Origin: Bordetella holmesii ATCC 51541
GTDB taxonomy: Bacteria > Pseudomonadota > Gammaproteobacteria > Burkholderiales > Burkholderiaceae_B
Length of the DNA: 64,000 nt
Assembly: GCA_000612485.1 (NCBI GenBank)
Contig: CP007494.1
Coordinates: 1,612,001 to 1,676,000 of the forward strand
Reading direction: 5' to 3'
Shown one piece after another: positions 10,234-19,700 of this stretch (its first letter is position 1; each line of letters starts with the position of its first letter). The translations under genes and the position numbers were made by a program. The notes under the pieces were generated by a model. It had not been told where the DNA came from. It searched no databases and saw only the letters and a list, made by a program, of their open reading frames with translations.

Positions 10234-11022
10234 TCAGCCCAGTAGCCGGGCCAGCTCCACACCGGGATCGTCGGCGCGCATGAAGGTTTCGCCGACCAGG
10301 AAAGCATGGACGTCGTGTTGACGCATGAGCTGGACATCCTCGGGGTTGAGGATGCCGCTTTCGGTGACGACACGTTTTCCGGCTGGCACACGCGGCAACA
10401 GATTCAGCGTGGTGTCCAGCCGGGTTTCGAAGGTGCGCAGATTGCGGTTGTTGATACCCAACAGCGGGGTCTTCATCGACAGCGCGATTTCGAGTTCGCG
10501 TTCATCGTGCACCTCGACCAGTACGTCCAGACCCAGGTCCAGGGCCAGGGCTTCGTAGTCGCGCAGTTGCGCCGGCGTGAGCGCGGCGACGATGAGCAGC
10601 ACGCAGTCCGCGCCCATGGCCCGGGCCGAGATGATCTGGTAGGGGTCGACAATAAAGTCTTTGCGCAGTACCGGCAGCGAGCAGGCCGCGCGTGCGCGGC
10701 GCAAGTTATCGTGCGAGCCTTGAAAGAACTGCACATCGGTCAGCACTGACAGGCAGGCCGCGCCGTGTACGGCATATGAGGCGGCGATTTCGGCGGGGTT
10801 GAAATTCTCGCGCAGCACGCCCTTGGACGGCGATGCTTTCTTGATTTCGGCGATCACGCCTGCCTTACCCTGCGAGATCTTGTCTTCGATGGCCTGTGCA
10901 AAGCCGCGCACGTCCTGGCGCGCCTGGGCTTCACGCAGCAATTCTGCTTCGCTACGTAATTGGCGAGCGGTAGCGACTTCCTCGACCTTGATGGCGAGGA
11001 TCTTCGCAAGTATGTCGTTCAT
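10234..11022 (-). CDS. trpC: Indole-3-glycerol phosphate synthase
   Basis: Tryptophan pathway enzyme (262 aa) that closes the indole ring from CdRP. The TIM-barrel motifs are complete: [10 protein letters not shown] (phosphate and substrate lysine), [13 protein letters not shown] (catalytic lysine), [13 protein letters not shown] and VTESGIL. It is the stand-alone TrpC form, not fused to TrpF. It is the last gene of the trp operon and overlaps trpD by 4 bases. Confidence 0.97.
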   Translation of the reverse strand: MNDILAKILAIKVEEVATARQLRSEAELLREAQARQDVRGFAQAIEDKISQGKAGVIAEIKKASPSKGVLRENFNPAEIAASYAVHGAACLSVLTDVQFFQGSHDNLRRARAACSLPVLRKDFIVDPYQIISARAMGADCVLLIVAALTPAQLRDYEALALDLGLDVLVEVHDERELEIALSMKTPLLGINNRNLRTFETRLDTTLNLLPRVPAGKRVVTESGILNPEDVQLMRQHDVHAFLVGETFMRADDPGVELARLLG

Positions 11023-12050
11023 TTTGAAAATTTCCGGGTATATGCGCAGAATTCTTCCAACTTGGCGCGTGCCGCCCCGTTGGTGATCGTTTCAAAAGCC
11101 AGCGCCAACGCTGACTCGATGCTGTCGGCCTTGTTGCCAGCGTAGATCGCCAGGCCAGCGTTAAGCGCGACGATATCACGCGCTGCCCCTTCGACATTAT
11201 CCAATGCTTCCATGACAAGTTCACGCGATTGTTCGCGATTGGACACCTTGATGCTGCGATTGGACATCATGGATAGTCCGTAGTCTTCCGGATGTATCTC
11301 GTATTCGCGTACGACGCCGTCCTTGAGTTCGCCGACCAGCGTCGCCGCGCCCAACGAGGCTTCATCCATGCCGTCTTTGCCATGCACCACCAGCACGTGG
11401 CGCGACCCCAGGCGCTCGAGTACGCGGACCTGAATGCCCACCAGATCAGGATGGAATACCCCCATCAGTTGATTGGCGGCGCCGGCCGGATTCGTCAGGG
11501 GGCCCAGAATATTGAAGATGGTGCGTACGGCGAGCTCTTTGCGCACGGCAGCGACGTTCTTCATGGCGCCATGGTGGGCCGGCGCGAACATGAAGCCGAT
11601 GCCGGTAGCCTGTATGCATTCGGCCACCTCTTCGGGTGAGAGCTGCAGATTGGCGCCCAAGGCTTCGAGCACATCGGCGCTGCCGGACGACGAGGAGGCG
11701 CTGCGGTTGCCGTGTTTGGCAATCGGCACACCGGCGGCGGCGGCCACGAACATGGCCGTGGTGGAAATATTGAAGGTGTGGCTGCCGTCGCCGCCCGTGC
11801 CACACATATCCAGCAGATCGGCCGGATTGGGTGTCACGACCGGGGTGGCGAATTCGCGCATGACCTGGGCTGCGGCGGTGATCTCTCCTACGGTTTCCTT
11901 CTTGACCCGAAGGCCCATCAACAGCGCACTGGCGATCTGCGGCGACATTTCGCCGCGCATCAGCATGCGCATCAGATGCAGCATTTCGTCGTGGAAGATC
12001 TCGCGATGTTCGATGCAGCGCGTCAAGGCTTCGTTCGGAGTGATCGTCAT
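11019..12050 (-). CDS. trpD: Anthranilate phosphoribosyltransferase
   Basis: Transfers phosphoribosyl from PRPP to anthranilate (343 aa). The PRPP-binding loop reads [17 protein letters not shown] near residue 85, followed by [21 protein letters not shown]. The length is normal and it is a stand-alone TrpD rather than a TrpGD fusion. It begins 16 bases after trpG and overlaps trpC at its 3' end. Confidence 0.97.
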   Translation of the reverse strand: MTITPNEALTRCIEHREIFHDEMLHLMRMLMRGEMSPQIASALLMGLRVKKETVGEITAAAQVMREFATPVVTPNPADLLDMCGTGGDGSHTFNISTTAMFVAAAAGVPIAKHGNRSASSSSGSADVLEALGANLQLSPEEVAECIQATGIGFMFAPAHHGAMKNVAAVRKELAVRTIFNILGPLTNPAGAANQLMGVFHPDLVGIQVRVLERLGSRHVLVVHGKDGMDEASLGAATLVGELKDGVVREYEIHPEDYGLSMMSNRSIKVSNREQSRELVMEALDNVEGAARDIVALNAGLAIYAGNKADSIESALALAFETITNGAARAKLEEFCAYTRKFSK

Positions 12051-12066
12051 GGTGGATTCGCCGTTT

Positions 12067-12630
12067 TTAGATATTCAGAAAATTGCGCAGCATGGCGTGG
12101 CCATGCTCGCTGAGCACGGATTCGGGGTGGAACTGTACGCCGTACAGCGGCAGCGTTTTATGTCTCACGCCCATGATGTCGCCGTCGGGGGCGGTGGCCG
12201 TGACTTCCAGGACGTCCGGCAGTGTGGCCGGGTCGATCGTCAGCGAGTTGTAGCGGATGACGGTGTACGGTGTGGGCAGGCCTTGAAAAATGTCCGTGCC
12301 GGTATGGCGGATCTGCACGGTCTTGCCGTGCATGATGGTCTGGGCTCGAACGATGTCACCACCATAGGCTGCCCCGATGGCCTGATGGCCCAGGCACACA
12401 CCGAGGATGGGCAATTTGCCGGCGAATGCGCGGATCACGGGCACCGAGATGCCGGCTTCGGCGGGCGAGCAGGGACCGGGCGAAACGCAGATCCGATCCG
12501 GGGCCATCGCCGTAATTTCTTCGAGCGTGATCTGGTCATTGCGGGCGACCCGCACGTCTTCGCCGAGCTCGCCGAAGTACTGCACCAGGTTATAGGTAAA
12601 GGAATCGTAATTGTCGATCATCAGCAGCAT
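12067..12630 (-). CDS. trpG: Anthranilate synthase component II (glutamine amidotransferase)
   Basis: Class I glutamine amidotransferase subunit (187 aa) that feeds ammonia to TrpE. The catalytic cysteine is in [10 protein letters not shown] and the catalytic His-Glu pair is in [12 protein letters not shown]. It starts [19 protein letters not shown]. In related bacteria the same subunit may also serve PabB; that cannot be told here. It lies 81 bases after trpE on the minus strand. Confidence 0.97.
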   Translation of the reverse strand: MLLMIDNYDSFTYNLVQYFGELGEDVRVARNDQITLEEITAMAPDRICVSPGPCSPAEAGISVPVIRAFAGKLPILGVCLGHQAIGAAYGGDIVRAQTIMHGKTVQIRHTGTDIFQGLPTPYTVIRYNSLTIDPATLPDVLEVTATAPDGDIMGVRHKTLPLYGVQFHPESVLSEHGHAMLRNFLNI

Positions 12631-12711
12631 GGCTGGGCAACCTCAAAGAAATGATGGGCAAAACAGAGCATGGATGCGGGCGCCGGCCGGTGGGCCGGCT
12701 TGCCTTGGACC

Positions 12712-14232
12712 TCAGATGGGGTCATCCAAGCCGTGTTGCACTTGTTCGGCGGCGCGCAGAACGGCCCGCGCCTTGGCCTCGGTTTCGGCCCACTCGAGTT
12801 CGGGCACCGAGTCTGCAACCACACCGGCGGCGGCCTGCACGAACAATGTTCCGTTCTTGATGACGCCCGTGCGAATGGCGATGGCCACATCCATTTCTCC
12901 GCCGTAGCTCAGGTAGCCAGCCGCCCCGCCGTAGATGCCGCGGCGTACCGGCTCGAGCTCATCGATGATCTCCATGGCGCGCACTTTGGGCGCGCCGGTC
13001 AGCGTCCCTGCCGGGAAGGCGGCGCGCAACACGTCCATGCTGCTCATGCCGGGGTTGAGCGTGCCCGTCACATTGGAGACCAGGTGCATGACATGAGAGT
13101 AGCGCTCGATGGCCATGGTATCGCTCACCTTGACCGAACCTACCTCGGCGACGCGGCCGACGTCGTTGCGCGCCAGATCGATCAGCATGACGTGTTCGGC
13201 GATTTCCTTCGGGTCGGCGCGCAGTTCGGCGGCCAGGGCCATGTCTTCTTCGGGCGTGCCGCCACGTTTGCGCGTGCCTGCCAGCGGTCGGATGGTGATC
13301 TGCGACTTGAGCTGCCCGTCCTCCCGGATCTGCTCCTGGCGCACGAGAATTTCAGGCGAAGAGCCTACGACCTGGAAATCGCCGAAGTTCCAGAAATACA
13401 TGTAGGGCGAGGGGTTCAGGGAGCGCAGCGCGCGATACAGCGACAGGGGCGCATCGCGAAAAGGCTTGGCGATGACTTGTCCGACCTGCACCTGCATCAA
13501 GTCGCCCGCGGCGATGTACTCCTTGGCGCGGCGCACGGCAGCCAGGTAGTCTTGCTTGGCGAAGTCCCGGCGCTCTTCCGTCTGCATGCTGGCATGGCTG
13601 TAGGGAATGTCCACCGGCTTGCGCAGACGGGCGCGCAACTCCAGCAGGCGCTCCTGGGCGCGGTTGTAGGCTTCTGGCTGAGCCGGATCGGCGTAGACCA
13701 TGAGATAGGTGCGGCCCGCGAGATTGTCGACGATGACGAGTTCATCGACATGCAGCAGCATGATGTCCGGGGTGCCCTCTTCCATGCCGTTGGGGAAAGG
13801 CTTAACCGCCGGACCCAGGCGCGGCTCGATGTGGCGCACGGTGTCGTAGCCGAAGTAGCCTGCCAGGCCGCCGCAAAAGCGTGGCATGCCCGGACGCAGC
13901 GCCACCTTGAAGCGGGCCTGATATTGCTCGATGAAGGCCAGCGGGTCACCGTCGTGGGTCTCGACGACGACGCCGTCGCGCAGCACCTCGGTCTTGCGGC
14001 CGCTGGCGCGGATGACAGTGTGCGCCGGCAGGCCGATGAAAGAATAGCGCCCGAAGCGTTCGCCGCCGACGACAGATTCCATCAGGCAGCTCATGCGGCC
14101 GTTCTGAGGGCCGGCATGCGCCAGCTTTAGATAGATGGCCAGTGGGGTGTCCAGGTCAGCGTAGGTTTCGGCCACCAGCGGGATGCGGTTGTAGCCTTGG
14201 GCGGCAAGCGCCTTGAATTCCAGTTCGGTCAT
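12712..14232 (-). CDS. trpE: Anthranilate synthase component I
   Basis: Large subunit of anthranilate synthase (506 aa from this start), the feedback-controlled first step of tryptophan synthesis. Chorismate-binding motifs are intact: IRPLAGTRKRGGTPEEDMAL, LIDLARNDVGRV, GTLTGAPKVRAMEIIDELE and the C-terminal IRTGVIKNG. The PSPYMYFW motif of the family is present. I chose ATG 14232 (MTELEFKALAAQGYNR). An in-frame ATG further upstream would place the attenuator terminator inside the coding region and is unlikely. Expression is probably set by the leader peptide and terminator upstream. Confidence 0.97.
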   Translation of the reverse strand: MTELEFKALAAQGYNRIPLVAETYADLDTPLAIYLKLAHAGPQNGRMSCLMESVVGGERFGRYSFIGLPAHTVIRASGRKTEVLRDGVVVETHDGDPLAFIEQYQARFKVALRPGMPRFCGGLAGYFGYDTVRHIEPRLGPAVKPFPNGMEEGTPDIMLLHVDELVIVDNLAGRTYLMVYADPAQPEAYNRAQERLLELRARLRKPVDIPYSHASMQTEERRDFAKQDYLAAVRRAKEYIAAGDLMQVQVGQVIAKPFRDAPLSLYRALRSLNPSPYMYFWNFGDFQVVGSSPEILVRQEQIREDGQLKSQITIRPLAGTRKRGGTPEEDMALAAELRADPKEIAEHVMLIDLARNDVGRVAEVGSVKVSDTMAIERYSHVMHLVSNVTGTLNPGMSSMDVLRAAFPAGTLTGAPKVRAMEIIDELEPVRRGIYGGAAGYLSYGGEMDVAIAIRTGVIKNGTLFVQAAAGVVADSVPELEWAETEAKARAVLRAAEQVQHGLDDPI

Positions 14233-14265
14233 GTCAGGTCTCGATGTTTGAGGGACCAGGCACGC

Positions 14266-14300
14266 AAAAAAAAAAGCCCGGTCCTTGGCGGTTCCGGGCT
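14266..14300 (-). terminator. trp attenuator terminator
   Basis: On the minus strand an AGCCCGG / CCGGGCT stem (14275-14281 with 14294-14300) is followed by a run of about ten T. It ends some 35 bases before the trpE start codon. A strong intrinsic terminator inside the trpE leader, downstream of a Trp-rich leader peptide, is the hallmark of transcription attenuation. A hairpin lying between it and the leader peptide (14315-14331) could take part in the switch. Confidence 0.85.
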
Positions 14301-14347
14301 TGGCTTTGGGCACTACCGCGACACGCGCGGTTAGGGCCGGGGAGAGA

Positions 14348-14422
14348 TCATCGCCACCCGGAAGACAAACGCCACCAACGCCACGAGGCGTTGCGCATTT
14401 GGGTCAGGAGGCGAGTGTTCAT
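14348..14422 (-). CDS. trpL: trp leader peptide
   Basis: A 24-codon frame starting MNTRLLTQMRNAS and continuing W-R-W-W-R, then ending in SSGWR. Four of its last 11 residues are Trp, so ribosomes would stall here when Trp-tRNA is short. The Trp codons overlap a perfect hairpin, AACGCC-ACGA-GGCGTT (14377-14392 on the plus strand), which would act as the first leader stem. The terminator lies 48 bases downstream. There is no strong Shine-Dalgarno sequence before the ATG. It starts 43 bases after the gph stop. Strong inference from content and position. Confidence 0.82.
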   Translation of the reverse strand: MNTRLLTQMRNASWRWWRLSSGWR

Positions 14423-14465
14423 TGAATTGGGTGGTACCGGTTAAAGGCTTACGGTTGCCGCAGCA

Positions 14466-15161
14466 TCAGAGCGGCCGGCCGGATTCGGACTGGCGCTTGA
14501 TCCAGGCTACGGCCTCGACTAGCGAGTCAACTATACCATCGACATCGAGCGAACGCACGTCCATGCCTTCGTTGTACCCATAAGGCACCGCCAGCACTGC
14601 CGTGCCCGCGCTGCGGCCAGCCTGGGCGTCGTTGACCGAATCGCCGATGGTGACCGCCTCGCGTGGGCTCACCCCGAGTTGCTCGCAGGCATGCAGCACC
14701 TGATCCGGGTCCGGTTTGCGGCGCGCGCAGGTGTCGCCGCAAACCACCTGTTCGAAAAAGCCCGCCAGCCCCGTGCGCTGCAGCAATGGCACAGTGAACT
14801 CGGTGGGTTTGTTGGTCACTACGGCAAGTTTCAGGCCCATGTCACGCATGAGTTTCAGACCGTCGATGACGCCGTCGAACACGCGGGCGCGGTCACCGTT
14901 GACCAGATGGTAGTGCCGATGAAAGGATTCGCGGCCCTTGGCGAACAGCGCGTCCTCGACTTCGCCGCCGTCGCGGCTGGCCGCCAGCGTGCGGCGCACC
15001 AGGTTGTCCACCCCCTTGCCTACGAACGTCGCGAGGACGTCGTCGCGCAGCGGCGGCAGATCCAGTTCGACACGCATGGCGTTGGCGGCCATGGCCAGGT
15101 CAGGGATCGAGTCGAGCAAGGTGCCGTCCAGATCCAGCAAGGCAGCGCGATAGTGGCTCAT
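14466..15161 (-). CDS. gph: Phosphoglycolate phosphatase
   Basis: HAD-family phosphatase (231 aa) that clears 2-phosphoglycolate. The nucleophile motif is LLDLDGTLLDSIPDLA (Asp-x-Asp), motif II is VVTNKPTEF, and the late acidic motif is TIGDSVNDAQAG. The order rpe-gph-trpE is common in betaproteobacteria. It lies 15 bases after rpe, in the same transcript, and the trp leader follows. Other small HAD phosphatases look alike, but the neighbours favour Gph. Confidence 0.93.
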   Translation of the reverse strand: MSHYRAALLDLDGTLLDSIPDLAMAANAMRVELDLPPLRDDVLATFVGKGVDNLVRRTLAASRDGGEVEDALFAKGRESFHRHYHLVNGDRARVFDGVIDGLKLMRDMGLKLAVVTNKPTEFTVPLLQRTGLAGFFEQVVCGDTCARRKPDPDQVLHACEQLGVSPREAVTIGDSVNDAQAGRSAGTAVLAVPYGYNEGMDVRSLDVDGIVDSLVEAVAWIKRQSESGRPL

Positions 15162-15176
15162 GGGCTTTTTCTCGGT

Positions 15177-15878
15177 TCAGGCAGACAGGGTTTCGCCACG
15201 GGCGATTTCTTCGCGCAGGGCCTTGATGACGGCGGTGTAGTCAGGTTTGCCGAAAATGGCCGAGCCGGCCACGAACGTGTCGGCGCCAGCGCGGCGGATC
15301 TCGGCGATATTATCGGTTTTAACGCCGCCGTCGACTTCCAGCAGAATGGGTTGGCCGCCGGCCTGGGTCCAGGCGTCGATGCGAGCCCGCGCTTGGCGCA
15401 GCTTTGCCAGCGTGGCCGGGATGAAGGCCTGGCCGCCAAAGCCCGGGTTGACCGACATCAGCAGCACCACGTCGATCTTGTCCATCACGTAGTCCATGTA
15501 GGACAGGGGCGTGGCCGGATTGAAGACGAGCCCGGCCTTACAGCCGTTGTCGCGGATCAGGCCCAGCGTGCGGTCCACATGACGGCTGGCTTCGGGATGG
15601 AAGGTGATGATGTCGGCGCCGGCCTTGGCAAACAGTGGCACGATCTCGTCGACCGGTTCGACCATCAGGTGCACATCGATGGGGACCTGTACATGGGGAC
15701 GGATGGCGGCGCAGACCATGGGCCCGATGGTCAGGTTGGGAACGTAATGGTTGTCCATCACGTCGAAGTGAATCCAGTCGGCACCGGCGGCGACGACATT
15801 CCGGACTTCCTCTCCCAGGCGGGCGAAGTCGGCGGATAGAATGCTGGGAGCGATGCGGGTGGAGGCCGGGACGGACAT
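15177..15878 (-). CDS. rpe: Ribulose-phosphate 3-epimerase
   Basis: Interconverts ribulose 5-phosphate and xylulose 5-phosphate. The TIM barrel shows [35 protein letters not shown] (catalytic Asp and metal ligands), [11 protein letters not shown] and [13 protein letters not shown] give the start at 15878 ([12 protein letters not shown], 233 aa). In-frame starts at 15902 and 15911 exist and none has a strong ribosome site, so the N-terminus is uncertain by up to 11 residues. First gene of the rpe-gph-trp run. Confidence 0.95.
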   Translation of the reverse strand: MSVPASTRIAPSILSADFARLGEEVRNVVAAGADWIHFDVMDNHYVPNLTIGPMVCAAIRPHVQVPIDVHLMVEPVDEIVPLFAKAGADIITFHPEASRHVDRTLGLIRDNGCKAGLVFNPATPLSYMDYVMDKIDVVLLMSVNPGFGGQAFIPATLAKLRQARARIDAWTQAGGQPILLEVDGGVKTDNIAEIRRAGADTFVAGSAIFGKPDYTAVIKALREEIARGETLSA

Positions 15879-16007
15879 GGTGTTCGAAGTTTCCAAAGGC
15901 ATAATGTGCAATTATTGCAGTTTGGCGCCCAGGCTTGCGTTACTGGTTTGTGAAGACGCCCTGGCCCGCCTGTATTGCATTGTCGAGAGCCAAACCGGGA
16001 AAGGCCT

Positions 16008-16382
16008 GTGAAACCCTACGATCTGACCGTATCCGTGACTCCGCGTTTTGTACCGGAGCAGTCCGATCCAAGTCAGCAACAGTTCGTCTTCGCCTATACG
16101 GTGCGCATCACCAACACCGGCGCGCATCCCGCCCAGGTCATCAGCCGACATTGGATCATCACTGACGGCAATCAGCGCGTGCAGGAGGTTCGTGGACTGG
16201 GCGTCGTGGGTCAGCAGCCTTTGTTGGCGCCGGGCGAGACTTTCGAATACACCAGTGGCTGTCCGCTGCCGACTCCGGTCGGCACGATGCGGGGCACTTA
16301 TCACTGCGTTGGCGAAAACGGCATTCCTTTCGAGGTGCCGATTGCGGAGTTTCTGCTCGCCATGCCCCGTACGCTGCACTGA
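16008..16382 (+). CDS. apaG: ApaG family protein
   Basis: Small beta-sandwich protein (124 aa) of the ApaG/DUF525 family, of unknown biochemical role. It shows the conserved SRHWIITDG, VRGLGVVGQQPLLAPGE and SGCPLPTPVGTMRGTYHC. I chose the GTG at 16008, which gives VKPYDLTVSVTPRF as in homologues and has GGGAAAGG just upstream. No ATG lies in the right place. mltA follows after 19 bases, probably in the same operon. Confidence 0.95.
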   Translation: MKPYDLTVSVTPRFVPEQSDPSQQQFVFAYTVRITNTGAHPAQVISRHWIITDGNQRVQEVRGLGVVGQQPLLAPGETFEYTSGCPLPTPVGTMRGTYHCVGENGIPFEVPIAEFLLAMPRTLH

Positions 16383-16401
16383 CCGGACCCCATCCGTCTA
16401 C

Positions 16402-17691
16402 ATGAAACGTCTACTTTGCGTGTCCTTGCTGTCGGCGCTGCTGGCGGCATGCTCCACCACAACGGAAATTCCGCCTGAGGATGGCGGGCGCGGCAGCTCA
16501 CCTGCCGCCGAAACCGGGTTGACCGTGCCCGCGGTCTCGGCGCTGCCCGATACACCGGCGCGTGCGCTGGCCGGGCATTACCAGCGGGCCGCCTGGAGCG
16601 AGCTGCCTGGTTGGGAAACCGACGACCTGTCGCGTGTGTGGCCTCTGGTCGTGCGCAATTGCAAGGGCCTGATGCGCCCGACCTCGGGTAATCTGGCCGC
16701 CCCGGCACGGGCCACGCCGCGCGCCTGGCAGCCGGTGTGCGCGGCCGTGGCGGATCCGGCGCGCGCCCCAGCGCCTGGCGATGCGGCGGCCGTGCGCCGC
16801 TTCCTCCAGACGTATCTGCAGCCGTGGCGCCTCAATGGCACCGACGGCCGTGCGGCCGTCAATACCGTGACGGGCTATTACGAACCGCTGGTGCGGGGCT
16901 CGCGCGAGCGCGGCGGGCGGCACCAATGGCCCTTGTACGGCGTGCCGGAAGACTTGCTGACCATCGATCTGGGAGCCGTCTACCCCGAGCTGGCGGGCAA
17001 GCGGGTGCGCGGCAAGCTGGACGGGCGCCGCGTCGTGCCGTATGACACGCGCGCCGGCATCGAGGCTTCCAGCCGCAAGCCACCGGTGGTGGTCTGGGTG
17101 GACGACCCGGTGGACAACTTCTTTCTTCAGGTACAGGGGTCGGGTCGGGTGCAGCTCACCGAAGGCCCTGACGCCGGCAAGACCATACGTGTGGCCTACG
17201 CCGACCATAATGGTCAGCCCTATGTGTCCATCGGCCGCTGGCTGATCGACCGGGGCGAAATTCGGGCCGATCAGGCATCGATGCAGAACATCCGTGCCTG
17301 GGCTCAGCGCAATCCTGCACGTGTGCAGGAGATGCTCAACGCCAATCCGGCGGTGGTGTTTTTCCGTGAAGAGCCCGTGGTCGATCCCGAGCAGGGGCCC
17401 AAGGGCGCCTATGCCATACCGCTGGCGCCGGGCCGCTCCGTCGCCGTCGATGCCGCCTTCGTGCCGCTTGGTACACCGGTCTATCTGTCCACGTCATATC
17501 CCGCGTCCGAGCGGCCACTGCAGCGTCTGGTGTTCGCTCAGGATACGGGCACTGCCATACGCGGCGCGGCGCGGGCCGACTTTTACTGGGGCTTTGGTGA
17601 CGAGGCCGGACAACAGGCTGGGCGCATGAAACAACGCGGCCAGATGTGGTTGTTGTGGCCAAAACAGGCCGGGGAGCCCTCTGCACGATGA
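16402..17691 (+). CDS. mltA: Membrane-bound lytic murein transglycosylase A
   Basis: Outer-membrane lipoprotein (429 aa) that cuts peptidoglycan glycan strands. The signal peptide ends in a lipobox, LLAACS, with lipidated Cys17. The MltA domain (GYYEPLVRGSR, FFLQVQGSGRV) is followed by the 3D domain ending DTGTAIRGAARADFYWG, which holds the catalytic Asp. Between the lipobox and the domain is a low-complexity linker of about 30 residues. The stop overlaps the ATG of the next gene (ATGA). Confidence 0.95.
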   Translation: MKRLLCVSLLSALLAACSTTTEIPPEDGGRGSSPAAETGLTVPAVSALPDTPARALAGHYQRAAWSELPGWETDDLSRVWPLVVRNCKGLMRPTSGNLAAPARATPRAWQPVCAAVADPARAPAPGDAAAVRRFLQTYLQPWRLNGTDGRAAVNTVTGYYEPLVRGSRERGGRHQWPLYGVPEDLLTIDLGAVYPELAGKRVRGKLDGRRVVPYDTRAGIEASSRKPPVVVWVDDPVDNFFLQVQGSGRVQLTEGPDAGKTIRVAYADHNGQPYVSIGRWLIDRGEIRADQASMQNIRAWAQRNPARVQEMLNANPAVVFFREEPVVDPEQGPKGAYAIPLAPGRSVAVDAAFVPLGTPVYLSTSYPASERPLQRLVFAQDTGTAIRGAARADFYWGFGDEAGQQAGRMKQRGQMWLLWPKQAGEPSAR

Positions 17692-18857
17692 AACATCAGA
17701 TAGTGGTCTGTGGCGCAGGTATCGTCGGCCTGTCGACCGCGTTGGCGCTGGCCCGGCGGCAGCAGCGCGTCGCGGTGCTGGCCCCGCGTACGCAGGTCGC
17801 ACCGGCCGAACCGGACTTCTACCATCCGCGCGTCTACGCCATATCGCCGGCCAGCCAGCGGTTTCTGGCCGGTCTTGGCATCTGGGATGCGATGCCGGCA
17901 TCGCGTTTGACGCCGGTGATGGCCATGGAGATCCATGGCGACGCCGATGGCCGGGTAGAACTTAACGCCTGGCAGGCCGCGCAGAATCAGCTTGCCTGGA
18001 TCGTCGAGTCCGGCGAAATCGAGCGCGTCCTCGTGCAGGCCGCGCGCATGTTCGGGATTCCCTGGATCGAAGAGCGCGCGCTTGCCTGGCATGACGGTGA
18101 AATCGAAACGGAAAGCGGGCAGCGTCTGGCGGCCGAACTCTTCGTCGGCGCTGACGGCGCGGCATCGCCTCTGCGCGCCGCCGCTGGCCTCAAGCATGAA
18201 AGCAAGTCATACGGTGACATCGGGCTGGTCATGCACCTGAACGCCGAGCAGCCGCATCTGGGGACCGCCTTTCAGTGGTTCCGTGATGACGGGGTGCTGG
18301 CCTTGCTGCCGCTGCCGGATACGCGCGAGGGCGCGCAGGTGTCCATGGTCTGGTCCATGCGCGAGGAACGGGCCCGGCAATTGCTGGATATGCCCGCCAC
18401 CGAGCAGGCGGCCGAACTCGAAAAGCGTTTGTTCCTGGCCAGCGAAGGACGTCTGGGCCGGCTGGACGCGCGCAGTCGGCTGCATGGTTTTCCGTTGACG
18501 CTGGAGCGGTCACAGATGGTCGCACCCGGTATCGCGCTGGCCGGCGACGCCGCGCATCGCCTGCATCCGCTGGCCGGCCAGGGGTTGAACCTCGGCTTGG
18601 GCGATGTGGAGGCACTGGCGCATGCCGTGGCCACGCGCGAACCCTATCGCGAGGCGGGCGACATTCGTGTGTTGCGGCGCTATCAGCGCGCCCGCGCCGA
18701 GCCGGTATTGGCCATGCGGCTGGCAACCGATGGGTTGCACCGCCTGTTTGCCGCGCACAACGCGCCTGCGGCTTTTGTACGCAATGCCGGCATGCGGCTG
18801 GTCGATGCCCTGCCTTTTCTCAAACGCCGTCTCATCGAGGATGCCTCGCGCAACTGA
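17688..18857 (+). CDS. UbiH/UbiF/COQ6-family FAD-dependent hydroxylase
   Basis: Flavoprotein monooxygenase (389 aa). The dinucleotide fold IVVCGAGIVGLSTALALARR starts at residue 4, LFVGADGAASPLR is the DG motif, and GIALAGDAAHRLHPLAGQGLNLG is the second FAD motif, with the ubiquinone-hydroxylase type continuation. It probably hydroxylates an aromatic ring in ubiquinone synthesis. Which position it acts on cannot be decided from sequence, so no symbol is given. The start overlaps the mltA stop, and dsbC follows after 40 bases. Confidence 0.9.
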   Translation: MKHQIVVCGAGIVGLSTALALARRQQRVAVLAPRTQVAPAEPDFYHPRVYAISPASQRFLAGLGIWDAMPASRLTPVMAMEIHGDADGRVELNAWQAAQNQLAWIVESGEIERVLVQAARMFGIPWIEERALAWHDGEIETESGQRLAAELFVGADGAASPLRAAAGLKHESKSYGDIGLVMHLNAEQPHLGTAFQWFRDDGVLALLPLPDTREGAQVSMVWSMREERARQLLDMPATEQAAELEKRLFLASEGRLGRLDARSRLHGFPLTLERSQMVAPGIALAGDAAHRLHPLAGQGLNLGLGDVEALAHAVATREPYREAGDIRVLRRYQRARAEPVLAMRLATDGLHRLFAAHNAPAAFVRNAGMRLVDALPFLKRRLIEDASRN

Positions 18858-18897
18858 TCAGCGCGATGGGATCCGATACTGGTTTCAGGAGTGGTCT

Positions 18898-19677
18898 ATG
18901 AATGTACGCATCGTTTTCCTGTTGGTCGGCCTGTTGTGCGGCACCGCGCATGCCCAGGATGGCAAATCGGTGTCCACTACGCAGCCGGCCGGCGGCAAGG
19001 ACAAGGTCTACTCCACCAAGTCAGTGCAACCGGCCGATCCGGTGGCCGACGCCGTCAAAAAGCGTTTTGAATTGCGTTTCAACGACATGGCAATCACGGC
19101 AGTGCGGCGCACGCCTTATGGGTTGTTTGAGGTCCAGGTCGGACCGGACATGATCTACACCGACGAAGGCGTGACGTGGGTCATGGAGGGGCCGTTGATC
19201 GATGCGGCCACGCGGCGCGATGTCACGCGCGAAAACCAGGAAAAGCTCAGCGCCATCCAGTTTTCGGATCTGCCGCTCGAGCTGGCCATCAAGCAGGTCA
19301 AGGGCAAAGGCACGCGCAAGATTGCCATTTTCGAAGATCCCAATTGCGGCTACTGCAAGCAACTGCGGCATACCCTGAAGGACGTCGATGACGTGACGAT
19401 CTATACCTTCCTCTACCCCATTTTGTCGCCCGACTCGTCGGTCAAGGTGCGGGATGTGTGGTGCGCCAAAGACAAAGGCAAAGTCTGGGACGACTGGATG
19501 ATAGACGGCAAGCGGCCAGCCACGGCTCAGTGCGATGCGCCCATCGAAGACATGCTGGCGCTGGGCCGCCGGCTGATGGTGCGTGGCACGCCGACGATAT
19601 TCTTCGAGAATGGCGCGCGCGCCAGCGGTGCGCTGCCTCTGGCCCAATTGCAGCAAAGACTGGCCACCAGCCACTGA
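18898..19677 (+). CDS. dsbC: Periplasmic thiol:disulfide isomerase DsbC
   Basis: Periplasmic disulfide isomerase (259 aa). A signal peptide (MNVRIVFLLVGLLCGTAHAQ) is followed by an N-terminal dimerisation domain and a thioredoxin-fold domain with Cys150-Gly-Tyr-Cys153 (DPNCGYCKQL) and the cis-Pro loop RGTPTIFF. A second cysteine pair (VWCAKD, AQCDAP) matches the structural disulfide of DsbC. CAGGAG precedes the ATG. A Lys- and Thr-rich stretch between signal and domain is longer than in E. coli. Confidence 0.93.
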   Translation: MNVRIVFLLVGLLCGTAHAQDGKSVSTTQPAGGKDKVYSTKSVQPADPVADAVKKRFELRFNDMAITAVRRTPYGLFEVQVGPDMIYTDEGVTWVMEGPLIDAATRRDVTRENQEKLSAIQFSDLPLELAIKQVKGKGTRKIAIFEDPNCGYCKQLRHTLKDVDDVTIYTFLYPILSPDSSVKVRDVWCAKDKGKVWDDWMIDGKRPATAQCDAPIEDMLALGRRLMVRGTPTIFFENGARASGALPLAQLQQRLATSH

Positions 19678-19700
19678 CAAAGACTGCCAGGAAACAACCC

